From Pelomonas margarita (GTDB lineage: Bacteria; Pseudomonadota; Gammaproteobacteria; Burkholderiales; Burkholderiaceae_C), in the NCBI RefSeq assembly GCF_043555875.1, contig NZ_JBIGHW010000004.1, positions 434,001 through 498,000 on the forward strand: DNA of 64,000 nucleotides, in the 5' to 3' direction. The notes under the pieces were generated by a model, which saw only the letters and a list, made by a program, of their open reading frames with translations, was not told where the DNA came from and ran no database searches. Numbering within the stretch: the first letter of the stretch is position 1; each line of letters opens with the position of its first letter. A program made the translations under genes and the position numbers. Positions 33,124-42,070 of the stretch are shown here, one piece after another.

Positions 33124-34587
33124 ATGGACTTCAAGGTTCAAGCCACAGAGTTGGATGCACTCGCTACCGCGGGTGCTGACGCGCTCATCGTGGTGCTCGG
33201 CGGCGACACGCTGCCCCAAGGCCTGGACGCCGTCGTCGCCAAACATGCGCAGACCGCGATCAAGCTCGGTGACTTTTCGCTGAAGGCCGGCCAGGCGATC
33301 ACGCTCACGCAGGCCGACGGCCTGAAGGCGGCGCGCTTGGTGCTGGCCGCCAGCGGCAAGACGACGCTGGCGGCGGCCCGTGCCGCGCTGGCGGCGGGGC
33401 TGGCCCAGGTCAAGCCACGCGGCGTCGCGAGCGCGGCGGTCGTGTTTGCCGGCTTCGACGAGGCGCTGGTGGAGGCGTTGTCCGAGCAGGCCGCCGTGGC
33501 CGGCACGGAAGCGGTATATGTTTACCGCCACACCAAGCCCAGCGCGGCTCCGGCGCCCAAGCTGGCCAAGCTGACGCTGCTGGTGGGCAAGGCTGCGCTG
33601 AAGGCGGCCAAGGCGGGCCTGGCCCGCGGTGAGGCCGTCGCGGCCGGCATCGAGCTCGCCCGTGAATGCGCCAACCGCCCTGGCAACCACGCAACGCCCA
33701 CATATCTGGGCGAGGTCGTGCAACAACTGGGCAAGACCCACGGCTTCAAGGTCGAGGTGCTGGACAAGAAGGCCGTCGAGAAGCTGGGCATGGGCAGTTT
33801 CCTGGCCGTAGCCCAGGGCTCGGACGAGCCGCTGCGCTTCATCGTCGCCCGCTACGAAGGTGCGGCCAAGACGGTGGCGCCGGTGGTGCTGGTCGGCAAG
33901 GGCATCACCTTCGACACCGGCGGCATCTCGCTGAAGCCGGGCGCTGAGATGGACGAGATGAAGTTCGACATGGGTGGCGCGGCCAGCGTCATCGGCACGC
34001 TGCGCGCGGTGGCCGAACTCAAGCCCAAGCTGAACCTCGTCGTCATCGTCGCAGCCTGCGAAAACATGCCTAGCGGCCGCGCGATCAAGCCGGGCGATGT
34101 GGTCACGTCCATGTCGGGCCAGACCATCGAGATCCTGAACACCGACGCGGAAGGCCGCCTCATCCTGTGTGATGCGCTGACCTACGCGGAGCGCTTCAAG
34201 CCGGCGGTGGTGGTCGACGTCGCCACGCTGACCGGCGCCTGCGTGATCGCGCTGGGCGGTGTGCGCAGCGGCATGTACGCCAGCGACGACGAACTGGCCG
34301 CCGCACTGACGACGGCGGGCGACGCTGCGCTGGACCCCTGCTGGCGCATGCCGCTGGACGACGAGTACGCCGAAGGCCTGAAGAGCAACTTCGCCGACGT
34401 GCCCAACATCGCCGGCCGTGCGGGCGGCTCCATCACGGCCGCCAAGTTCCTGCAGCGCTTCGCTGGCAAGTACCGCTGGGGCCACCTGGACATCGCCGGC
34501 ACGGCCTGGAAGGGCGGCGCCGCGAAGGGCGCCACTGGCCGGCCCGTCGGTCTGCTGACGCACTTTGTGCTGGGCCACGCGAAGTAA
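33124..34587 (+). CDS. pepA: Leucyl aminopeptidase (M17)
   Basis: 487 residues. The C-terminal catalytic domain has VGKGITFDTGGISLKPG with metal-ligand Lys/Asp, and the M17 signature NTDAEGRLIL. The N-terminal macro-like domain covers about 1-160. It forms a cytoplasmic hexamer with two metal ions per subunit and trims N-terminal residues; in some bacteria it also binds DNA. The holC gene follows by two bases, the conserved proteobacterial pair. Confidence 0.94.
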   Translation: MDFKVQATELDALATAGADALIVVLGGDTLPQGLDAVVAKHAQTAIKLGDFSLKAGQAITLTQADGLKAARLVLAASGKTTLAAARAALAAGLAQVKPRGVASAAVVFAGFDEALVEALSEQAAVAGTEAVYVYRHTKPSAAPAPKLAKLTLLVGKAALKAAKAGLARGEAVAAGIELARECANRPGNHATPTYLGEVVQQLGKTHGFKVEVLDKKAVEKLGMGSFLAVAQGSDEPLRFIVARYEGAAKTVAPVVLVGKGITFDTGGISLKPGAEMDEMKFDMGGAASVIGTLRAVAELKPKLNLVVIVAACENMPSGRAIKPGDVVTSMSGQTIEILNTDAEGRLILCDALTYAERFKPAVVVDVATLTGACVIALGGVRSGMYASDDELAAALTTAGDAALDPCWRMPLDDEYAEGLKSNFADVPNIAGRAGGSITAAKFLQRFAGKYRWGHLDIAGTAWKGGAAKGATGRPVGLLTHFVLGHAK

Positions 34588-34589
34588 GC

Positions 34590-35012
34590 GTGGCGGTCCA
34601 GGTCAGCTTCTACAGCGACGCGGCGGATCCGCTGCACTTCGCCTGTCGGCTCGTCCGTCGCGCGCTCGCGTCGGGCAAGCCGGTGGGTGTCTGTGTGGCG
34701 GTGTCCGATTCGGCACGGCTCGACGAGTTGCTGTGGAGCTTCGACCCCATGGACTTCATCCCGCATCGACGCTGGGATGGTGCCTCGCCGACGCCGCCCG
34801 GCGAGGTGCTGCTGGTCAGTGACGCCGCAGGTCTGCCGCATCGCGGCTTACTGCTGAACCTGTCGCTGGCACTGCCTGCCGATGCGCTGGCGTTTGAACG
34901 CGTGCTGGAGGTGGTCGGGCGCGAGCCGGATGCCGTCCAGGCTGGCCGTGAGCGCTACCGCACCTACAAGCAGGCGGGCGCACAGCTGGACCATTTCACT
35001 GCCGCGGGCTGA
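34590..35012 (+). CDS. holC: DNA polymerase III chi subunit
   Basis: 140 residues from a GTG start two bases after the pepA stop. The pattern VSFYSDAADPLHFACRLVRRALASG is the chi subunit N-terminus, LLWSFDPMDFIPHRR the middle, and LNLSLALPADALAFERVLEVVG the end. Chi links the clamp loader to single-stranded DNA-binding protein. The position after pepA is the usual one. The GTG is preferred as no in-frame ATG lies near. Confidence 0.9.
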   Translation: MAVQVSFYSDAADPLHFACRLVRRALASGKPVGVCVAVSDSARLDELLWSFDPMDFIPHRRWDGASPTPPGEVLLVSDAAGLPHRGLLLNLSLALPADALAFERVLEVVGREPDAVQAGRERYRTYKQAGAQLDHFTAAG

Positions 35013-35154
35013 TGCCGCGCTGTTGCGCCCAGTTCCCAGGGGCATGCTTTCCCGTATGAGTGCCCTTTCGGATTTGGGATATGTTCAATTCGTTGAAGGC
35101 TCAACGGTTGTCGCTGGTCTTTTTCTCTCTTCCCTTCCAAAACGGAGTTGATCC

Positions 35155-36294
35155 ATGCAAGTCAAATTGAATGTGGTGGTGGGTGCTGTGGCTGCGCTGC
35201 TCAGCGGCGTGGCGATGTCTCAAGAGCTGGTCGTCAAGATCGGCCACGTGGGCCCGAGCAGCGGCGCCATCGCCCACCTGGGCAAGGACAACGAGCTGGG
35301 CGCGCGTCTGGCCATCGAGGAACTGAACGCCAAGGGTGTGAGCATCGGCGGCAAGAAGGCCAAGTTCGAACTGCTGGCTGAAGACGACGCTGCCGACCCC
35401 AAGCAGGGCACGGCCGCTGCCTCCAAGCTGGTGGACTCCAAGGTCAACGGCGTGGTGGGCCATCTGAACTCCGGCACCTCCATTCCCGCGTCCAAGATCT
35501 ACAGCGACGCCGGCATTCCGCAGATCAGCCCGTCGGCCACTGCCGTCGAGTTCACCAGCCGCGGCCTGAAGACGACCTTCCGTGTGGTGGCCAATGACGG
35601 CCAGCTGGGCGGCACGCTGGGTCGCTACGCCGCCACGACGCTGAAGGCCAAGAAGGTCGCCGTCATCGACGATCGCACGGCTTACGGCCAGGGCGTGGCC
35701 AAGGAATTCGAGAAGGGTGCCAAGGCCAACGGCGCCACGGTCGTGGCCCATGAATTCACGACCGACAAGTCCATCGACTTCAACACCATCCTGACGACCA
35801 TCAAGGCCAAGAAGCCTGACGTCGTGTTCTTCGGCGGCATGGACGCCGTCGCCGGCCCGATGCTGCGCCAGATGAAGCAGCTGGGCATCACTGCCAAGTT
35901 CATGGGCGGTGACGGCATCTGCACGGGCAAGCTGCCGGAACTGTCGGCCGGCACCATGGCCGATGGCCAGGTGGTCTGCGCCGAGGCGGGCGGCGTCGAG
36001 GGCGAGGCCAAGAAGTCAATGGACGACTTCCGTGCCAAGTTCAAGGCCAAGTTCAACACCGACGTGCAGATCTACGCGCCGTATGTCTACGATGCCGTCA
36101 ACGTGTTGGTGGACGCGATGGTCCGTGCCAAGTCTTCTGAGCCCGCGAAGTACCTGCCGGAGCTTTCCAAGACCAACTACAAGGGCGTCACGGGCACCAT
36201 TGCTTTCGACGCCAAGGGTGACATCAAGAACGGCTCGCTGACGCTGTACACCTACAAGGCCGGCACCCGCGAACAGATCGCCGTGGTGCGCTGA
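35155..36294 (+). CDS. Branched-chain amino acid-type ABC transporter substrate-binding protein
   Basis: 379 residues with a signal peptide (LNVVVGAVAALLSGVAMSQ) and GGAG seven bases before the ATG. The mature part is a LivK-type type I binding protein: VVKIGHVGPSSGAIAHLGKDNELGA at the start, then KVNGVVGHLNSGTSIPASKIYSDAGIPQISPSAT, the ligand-loop segment. It binds branched-chain or related amino acids in the periplasm. No permease or ATPase genes adjoin; the gene stands alone with its own terminator, so partners are elsewhere. Codon use is strongly biased, suggesting high expression. Confidence 0.88.
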   Translation: MQVKLNVVVGAVAALLSGVAMSQELVVKIGHVGPSSGAIAHLGKDNELGARLAIEELNAKGVSIGGKKAKFELLAEDDAADPKQGTAAASKLVDSKVNGVVGHLNSGTSIPASKIYSDAGIPQISPSATAVEFTSRGLKTTFRVVANDGQLGGTLGRYAATTLKAKKVAVIDDRTAYGQGVAKEFEKGAKANGATVVAHEFTTDKSIDFNTILTTIKAKKPDVVFFGGMDAVAGPMLRQMKQLGITAKFMGGDGICTGKLPELSAGTMADGQVVCAEAGGVEGEAKKSMDDFRAKFKAKFNTDVQIYAPYVYDAVNVLVDAMVRAKSSEPAKYLPELSKTNYKGVTGTIAFDAKGDIKNGSLTLYTYKAGTREQIAVVR

Positions 36295-36319
36295 TATCGG
36301 CATACGCCCGATGCTGGAT

Positions 36320-36371
36320 GCCCGAGCTGCTCGGGCGCCGACGAAAACCCGCCGATGGCGGGTTTTCTTTT
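36320..36371 (+). terminator. Tandem hairpins and rho-independent terminator after the binding-protein gene
   Basis: A 7-bp hairpin GCCCGAG/CTCGGGC (36320-36326, 36330-36336) is followed by a 10-bp stem AAAACCCGCC/GGCGGGTTTT (36344-36353, 36357-36366) with loop GAT and a T-rich tail. Strong intrinsic terminator. Confidence 0.9.
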
Positions 36372-36893
36372 GTTTTCTCTCGGTGATGAATAGCGCGCGT
36401 CAATTCAAGGCCGGTCGGGTGGGTGTGTGTGGTATTTGCGCCTATCGGGATGGGTATCCGGGTTGGTTTGAAATGTATGGTGCTGCATGTTTCCGGGTTT
36501 TCAAGTCCGGATCTGTGTCATTCGCACGTTTTGCTGCGTTGCCTGCGCCGCTTTCACGCGCTTGTCGTCGGCTTTGGGGTCTACTTGCGGCGCTTGTGAA
36601 GATTGCCTGCTGCCGGCCTGTTTTCATGGGTGTTTCGAGAGGGGCCACCCTCCAAACGGGGGGCTTTCAAGCCTGGGTGTCGGAGGCATGATGCCGGCGC
36701 GATCAAGGACTGGGTGCTGCGTCGGCCGTGGCTGACGTCGATGGCTTGGTACGCGAGCCGGTAAGCTTTGGCGGTCCGGTAAATAGAAAAATAGAAGATT
36801 TCCGGCTGGGAGTAAATTGATGGCCTGCGAATTCTGTTTTGTTGAATGAGTGAAATCGCGATCGGCGCTCGGCGGAACTGATCGGGGATATAG
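36372..36893 (+). other. Non-coding gap upstream of the exopolysaccharide/PEP-CTERM genes
   Basis: About 520 bases with lower GC than the surroundings, especially 36770-36893. Open frames here have no recognisable domain or convincing start signal, so no gene is called. GGGGAT five bases before the epsB2 ATG is its ribosome-binding site. The gap probably holds the promoter region of the following genes, but I see no clear sigma-54 or sigma-70 promoter. Confidence 0.5.
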
Positions 36894-38276
36894 ATGATCA
36901 GAATATTCAATCATTATCTGCACAGGCAGACGCTGCTTCAGGTGTTCTTTGACCTGGGGCTGATCGTTTTTGCCGTGATTGCTGTGGTGTTGAGCCAGGG
37001 CGAGTCGGCGCAGACCGTGCTGCCGTTCGCGGCGTCCCATGGTCTTTCGCTGGCTGGCTGCATGTTCGTGATCAATTCCGCGACGGGCTTCTATCAGCAC
37101 GTCCACAACCGCTCGGTGACCGAGTCTTGCGCGCGCGCGCTGTTCGGCCTGCTGTTCGGCCTGCCGCTGGCGTACGTGATCTTTAGCCTGGTGCCGTCGA
37201 CCACCAGTCACCGTGACTTGCTGACGCTGGTGGCCATGGTCGCCGTTGCGGCTGTCATGGTGCATCGTGTCTACGCGGCGCATTCCGGCGCGCAGGCCAG
37301 GTTGCGCAGCCGCATCCTGATCTTTGGTGTCGGCCCGGCCGCGCGCGCTGTCGGCAACACCCTGAGAGCATCTGATCCCCACGCGCAGATCGTCGGCTAC
37401 TACGCCGGACCGAACGAAGAGCAGCACGAAGTGCCGCAGCCGGAGATCGTCAATGACGGCGCCAACCTGACCGAGGCTGCGCTGCGCCTGAATGTGGACG
37501 AGATCGTCGTGGCTTTGAGTGAACGCCGCGGCGGAAGCATGCCGTTGCGCCAGTTGCTGGATTGCAAGCTGGCTGGCGTGCGGGTGGTGGATATTGCGAC
37601 GCATTTCGAGAAGACGCTGGCGCAGATCAACATCAAGCATGTCAACGCCGGCTGGCTGGTGTTCGGCGATGGCTTCAGCCAGGGCATGGTGCGGGCGGCG
37701 ATCAAGCGGGCCTGCGATTTGGTGTTCGCGCTGCTGATCCTGGCGGTGTCCTGGCCGCTGATGCTGGTGACGGCGCTGGCCATCCGGTTGGAGTCTCGCG
37801 GTCCGGTGCTCTACCGTCAGGAGCGGGTGGGGTTGAACGGTGTCAACTTCAAGGTGATCAAGTTCCGCAGCATGCGAACGGACGCCGAGAAGGACGGCAA
37901 GCCGCGCTGGGCCAGCAAGAACGACGACCGCGTCACGCGTGTCGGGCGCTTCATCCGCAAGGTCCGCATCGACGAGCTGCCGCAGCTCTTCAATGTGCTC
38001 ATGGGTGAGATGAGCATGGTGGGGCCGCGTCCTGAGCGGCAGTACTTCGTGGATGAGCTGGTCAGCAAGATTCCATATTTCGCGGTGCGCCACAGCGTCA
38101 AGCCGGGCGTGACCGGCTGGGCGCAGGTGCGCTACGAGTACGGCTCGACGATCGAGGACTCCGTTGAGAAATTGCAGTACGACCTGTACTACGTCAAGAA
38201 CCATTCCCTCTTCCTGGATCTGCTGATCATGCTGGAGACGGTGGCCGTCGTTCTGACCGGCAAGGGCGCTCGCTGA
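36894..38276 (+). CDS. Undecaprenyl-phosphate sugar phosphotransferase, PEP-CTERM/EpsH-associated (EpsB2 type)
   Basis: 460 residues. Four N-terminal membrane helices (about 10-120) precede a nucleotide-binding-like domain (RILIFGVGPAARAVGNTLR). Another helix (ACDLVFALLILAVSWPLMLVT) begins the bacterial sugar transferase domain: RQERVGLNG, KFRSMRTDAE, RKVRIDELPQLFNVLMGEMSMVGPRPE and KPGVTGWAQVRYEYG, all hallmark segments. It starts exopolysaccharide repeat synthesis by putting a sugar phosphate on the lipid carrier. Its place just before prsK matches EpsH1/PEP-CTERM loci. The promoter must lie in the preceding gap. Confidence 0.85.
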   Translation: MIRIFNHYLHRQTLLQVFFDLGLIVFAVIAVVLSQGESAQTVLPFAASHGLSLAGCMFVINSATGFYQHVHNRSVTESCARALFGLLFGLPLAYVIFSLVPSTTSHRDLLTLVAMVAVAAVMVHRVYAAHSGAQARLRSRILIFGVGPAARAVGNTLRASDPHAQIVGYYAGPNEEQHEVPQPEIVNDGANLTEAALRLNVDEIVVALSERRGGSMPLRQLLDCKLAGVRVVDIATHFEKTLAQINIKHVNAGWLVFGDGFSQGMVRAAIKRACDLVFALLILAVSWPLMLVTALAIRLESRGPVLYRQERVGLNGVNFKVIKFRSMRTDAEKDGKPRWASKNDDRVTRVGRFIRKVRIDELPQLFNVLMGEMSMVGPRPERQYFVDELVSKIPYFAVRHSVKPGVTGWAQVRYEYGSTIEDSVEKLQYDLYYVKNHSLFLDLLIMLETVAVVLTGKGAR

Positions 38277-38324
38277 GCGTCATGCCGGCATCGGCCCGCG
38301 CGCCGATGGCTGGCGTCAACCGGC

Positions 38325-40487
38325 ATGCTGAAATCGCGCATGCCTGATGCGGAATTGATGCCTTCCTCGCTTGCCCTGTCGGAGCCCGTGGCTTCGTTCA
38401 TCTCCCTGGGCAATCTGGGTTATCTGGTTTGCTGCGCCGTTTACGGCGTGTTCGCGCTCTATTTTGCGCAGCGATTGCTGCGTGGGCGCTTGCAGCGCAC
38501 GCTGCCTGCCATCGTGTTCCTGGCCGCACTGGCCGTGAGTTCTGCGTGGGCGGGTGTCGCGCTGATCGACGGACTCAGTCACTGGTCCGATCGCACGCCC
38601 ACCTGGCTGGGCCCCTTGCTGGATGTGTCGCGTTTCGGGCTGTGGTTCGCCTTCCTGGTGAAGCTGTTGCCGCGTGTTGGTACCCGGACGCTCGGCTGGG
38701 CCCGGCCGGTGGTGGGGCTGGCGGTATCGGCCCAAGCAGCGCTGGTGCTGGGCGCGGAATGGCTGCCTCACGATGCGCTGGTCCGACCGCTTTCGTTTGG
38801 CGCCCTGGCGCTGTCGATTCTTGGGCTGGTGCTGGTCGAGCAGTTGCTGCGCGGCGTTGCCGCCGATGCGCGCTGGAACGTCAAGCCCTTCTGCCTGGGG
38901 CTGGGCGGTGTCTTCGTGTTCGACCTGTTCCTCGGGGCTCAGGCGGTGCTGTTCCAGCGCTTCGACGGCGATGCGGCCAGCGTCCGCTCGCTGGTCCATG
39001 CGGCGGCCGTGCCTCTGCTGTATGTGGCATCGCAGCGGCAAGGCGATTGGCGCGGTCGGCTTCACCTGTCGCGCACGGCGGTCTTTCACTCGGCCACTTT
39101 GCTGTTGGTGGGCGGCTATCTGCTGGTGGTGGCCGGTGTCGGGTATTACGTCCGCTACACCGGTGGCCAGTGGGGGCGGGCGCTGTCGGTGGTGTTGATC
39201 TTCGTCGCGCTGGTGGCGCTGATGCTGATCGTCGCGTCGGGTTCCGTGCGGGCGCGGCTGCGTGTCTACATCAGCAAGAACTTCTTCAGCTACCGGTACG
39301 ACTATCGCGAGGAATGGCTGCGGTTCACGGCGCTGCTGGCCAGTAGCGTGGAGCCGCAGCACACGGCCGAGACGGTCGTGCGCGCACTGGCCAATCTGGT
39401 GGAAAGCCCCAGCGGCATGCTGTGGCTGCAGCGGCAGGCCGGCGGGGAGTTCGCGCAGGCGGGGCGCTGGAATCTGCCGGCTCAGCCTGGGGTCGAGCCG
39501 CGCGACGGGTCGCTGGCGGCGTTCTTTGCGGAGCGGGCCTGGATCATCGATGTGGATGAATGGCGTCAGCGCCAGGATGCCTACCCGGGACTGGAGTTGC
39601 CGGCCTGGCTGGTGGACGAGGCGCGTTGCTGGCTGGTCCTGCCGCTGCAGGTGCGTGAGACCTTGATCGGCTTCGTGGTGCTCGGCCGTCCGCGTGCCGC
39701 CGTCGAGCTGAACTGGGAGGTGCGTGATCTGTTGCGCACTGCCGCAAGTCAGGCCTCCGGCTATCTGGCGCAGGCGCAGGCCACCGAGGCCTTGCTGGAG
39801 GCGCGCAAGTTCGATGCGTTCAATCGCATGTCGGCCTTCGTGGTCCACGACCTGAAGAACATCGTCACCCAGCTGTCGCTGATGATGAAGAACGCCAAGC
39901 GCCTGCGCGACAACCCGGAGTTCCAGCAGGACATGCTGGACACGGTGGAGAACTCGCTGGAGAAGATGCGACAGCTGATGTTGCAGCTGCGCCAGGGGGA
40001 CAAGCCGCATGGCGTGACCAGCGGTGTCGACCTCGAGCAGATCGCAAGGCGACTTGGCGTCGCCGCGGCCAGCAAAGGCCGGGCGCTGGAGCTGGCGTTG
40101 CAGGCGGGCGTGAGCACCCGGGGCGATGCCGAGCGCATGGAGCGGGTGCTGGGGCACGTGGTGCAGAACGCATTTGATGCGACCCCTGCTGGAGGCTTGG
40201 TGCGGCTCAGCCTCGATGCGCAAGGCAGCCAGGCGCGCGTGCGTGTCACCGACACAGGCTGCGGCATGAGCGACGACTTCATACAGAATCGTTTGTTCAA
40301 GCCGTTCCAGACGACCAAGGTCAGCGGCATGGGTATCGGAGCCCACGAGAGCTATCAGTACGTGCAGGAATTGGGGGGGAAGATCAGCGTGCAAAGTGAA
40401 TTGAACCAGGGCACCACGGTGACCCTGCTCCTGCCCCTGTTTCATGCGCAGGCCGATGCGTCGCGGGCGGGGCTGGAGCTGCGATGA
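38325..40487 (+). CDS. prsK: PEP-CTERM system histidine kinase PrsK
   Basis: 720 residues. About eight membrane helices occupy residues 25-310, without a large periplasmic domain. A GAF-like domain covers about 340-480 (RFTALLASSVEPQHTAETVVRALANLVE). The phospho-acceptor region is AFVVHDLKNIVTQLSLM with the His in VHDLKN. The ATPase domain ends with DTGCGMSDDFIQNRLFKPFQTTK and GMGIGAHESYQYV. The form matches PrsK of PEP-CTERM bacteria, where it phosphorylates PrsR. It overlaps prsR by ATGA. Starts at 38340 or 38358 are also possible. Confidence 0.87.
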   Translation: MLKSRMPDAELMPSSLALSEPVASFISLGNLGYLVCCAVYGVFALYFAQRLLRGRLQRTLPAIVFLAALAVSSAWAGVALIDGLSHWSDRTPTWLGPLLDVSRFGLWFAFLVKLLPRVGTRTLGWARPVVGLAVSAQAALVLGAEWLPHDALVRPLSFGALALSILGLVLVEQLLRGVAADARWNVKPFCLGLGGVFVFDLFLGAQAVLFQRFDGDAASVRSLVHAAAVPLLYVASQRQGDWRGRLHLSRTAVFHSATLLLVGGYLLVVAGVGYYVRYTGGQWGRALSVVLIFVALVALMLIVASGSVRARLRVYISKNFFSYRYDYREEWLRFTALLASSVEPQHTAETVVRALANLVESPSGMLWLQRQAGGEFAQAGRWNLPAQPGVEPRDGSLAAFFAERAWIIDVDEWRQRQDAYPGLELPAWLVDEARCWLVLPLQVRETLIGFVVLGRPRAAVELNWEVRDLLRTAASQASGYLAQAQATEALLEARKFDAFNRMSAFVVHDLKNIVTQLSLMMKNAKRLRDNPEFQQDMLDTVENSLEKMRQLMLQLRQGDKPHGVTSGVDLEQIARRLGVAAASKGRALELALQAGVSTRGDAERMERVLGHVVQNAFDATPAGGLVRLSLDAQGSQARVRVTDTGCGMSDDFIQNRLFKPFQTTKVSGMGIGAHESYQYVQELGGKISVQSELNQGTTVTLLLPLFHAQADASRAGLELR

Positions 40488-41845
40488 CGACGCCTCGTCA
40501 CGCGCCGCTGCTGATCGTCGAGGACGACCTGGCGCTGCAAAAGCAGCTCAAGTGGTCGTTGGACAAGTTCGAGTCCGTGACGGCGGACGACGTGGCCAGC
40601 GCCGTCCTGCAGTTCAGGCGGCACTCGCCGGCCGTGGTGACTATGGACTTGGGACTGCCCCCAGACCAGGACTCCGTGTCGGAGGGCTTCAAGTGCCTTG
40701 AGCGCTTGCTGGAGCTCGACCCTGCTGCCAAGGTCATCGTGCTGACCGGCCAGAACGACCAGGACAACGCGCTGCGTGCCATCCGCATGGGGGCCTACGA
40801 TTTCCTGGCCAAGCCGGTGGATCCGGACGTGTTGAGCCTGAGTGTCGAGCGCGCCTATCGGCTCTACGAACTGCAGCAGGAGAACCGCCGCCTGCAGATG
40901 CAGCAGAGCAGTGATGTGTTCTCGGGCCTCATCACGCGGGACCCCGGCATGCAACGCGTCTGCCGCATGATCGAGAAGGTGGCGCCCAGCGATGCCACCG
41001 TGCTGCTTCTGGGCGAGAGTGGCACGGGCAAAGAGGTGCTGGCGCAGGGCCTGCACGACGCCTCCAGACGCAAAGGCCGCTTCGTGGCCATCAACTGCGC
41101 GGCCATCCCCGAGACGCTGCTCGAGAGCGAGCTGTTCGGCTACGAGCGCGGCGCCTTCACCGGAGCGACCAAGTCCACCGTCGGCAAGATCGAGACCGCG
41201 AACGGCGGCACGCTGATGCTGGACGAAATCGGCGATCTGCCGATGCCCTTGCAGGCCAAGCTGCTGCGCTTCCTGCAGGAGCGTGTCATCGAGCGGGTGG
41301 GGGGGCGTCAGGAGATCCCCATCGACGTGCGCGTGGTCGGGGCGACACACCAGGACTTGAAGGCACGCATCGCCGATGGGCGCTTCCGTGAGGACCTGTA
41401 TTACCGCCTTGCCGAGATCGTGGTCGAGATCCCGCCGCTGCGGGAGCGCCTTGGCGATCCGGTGCTGCTGGCCCATGCATTCGCGCGCCGCTTTGCTGCC
41501 GACATGCGCCGGGCGGCGCCGACGCTGGCCGACGACGCCGTGCGAGCGCTGGAGGCGCACCGCTGGCCGGGCAATGTCCGTGAGTTGCAGAACATGCTCA
41601 AGCGGGCCGTCATCATGGCGGACGAGAACCGCATCACGGCGCTCGACCTGGGCCTGCGCAGCATCTCAGTGGAAGAGCAGGGCGCGGAGACGCTGGATTT
41701 GCGAGCGGTGCGCGAGGCTGCCGAGCGGCAGGCCGTGATCACCGCGTTGGCGCGTACCGACGGCAACATCCTGCGCGCGGCGGAGTTGTTGGGCGTGAGC
41801 CGGCCGACGCTGTATGACCTGATGAATCGGCTGCAACTCAAGTGA
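40484..41845 (+). CDS. prsR: PEP-CTERM-box sigma-54-dependent response regulator PrsR
   Basis: 453 residues. The receiver domain (1-125) has LLIVEDDLALQ, phospho-Asp in VTMDLGLP and Lys in LAKPVDP. The AAA+ domain has Walker A GESGTGKE, the sigma-54 contact loop GAFTGA and Walker B GGTLMLDEIGDLPM. A Fis-type HTH ends the protein (GNILRAAELLGVSRPTLYDLMNRL). It should activate RpoN-dependent promoters, including the one before the first PEP-CTERM gene here. Transcribed with prsK. Confidence 0.9.
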   Translation: MTTPRHAPLLIVEDDLALQKQLKWSLDKFESVTADDVASAVLQFRRHSPAVVTMDLGLPPDQDSVSEGFKCLERLLELDPAAKVIVLTGQNDQDNALRAIRMGAYDFLAKPVDPDVLSLSVERAYRLYELQQENRRLQMQQSSDVFSGLITRDPGMQRVCRMIEKVAPSDATVLLLGESGTGKEVLAQGLHDASRRKGRFVAINCAAIPETLLESELFGYERGAFTGATKSTVGKIETANGGTLMLDEIGDLPMPLQAKLLRFLQERVIERVGGRQEIPIDVRVVGATHQDLKARIADGRFREDLYYRLAEIVVEIPPLRERLGDPVLLAHAFARRFAADMRRAAPTLADDAVRALEAHRWPGNVRELQNMLKRAVIMADENRITALDLGLRSISVEEQGAETLDLRAVREAAERQAVITALARTDGNILRAAELLGVSRPTLYDLMNRLQLK

Positions 41846-42070
41846 TGCGCCTTGCGCCGGCTTCTCGGGTTCGCGCCGGGCTCCGGCGGTGCAGTGATTT
41901 CGCAGCCGTGCTTTGCCGCCAGCAGTGGTTTCGTGAGGGCGTGGAATTCGCACGTCGAGCCGCTGGCGCCAAGCCCGATTGAGGGCGTGGGTGGTGTTTT
42001 CCCGGTTCAGCAATGAGCGCCGCCGATGAGTCGGTCATGCGCTGAGTTCAAGGTTTTGGGAGTTCTGAAT

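Noticed and set aside
36311..36691. Possible 126-residue gene in the gap before the sugar transferase
   Set aside because: It starts inside the hairpins of a terminator, has no ribosome-binding site and no recognisable pattern.
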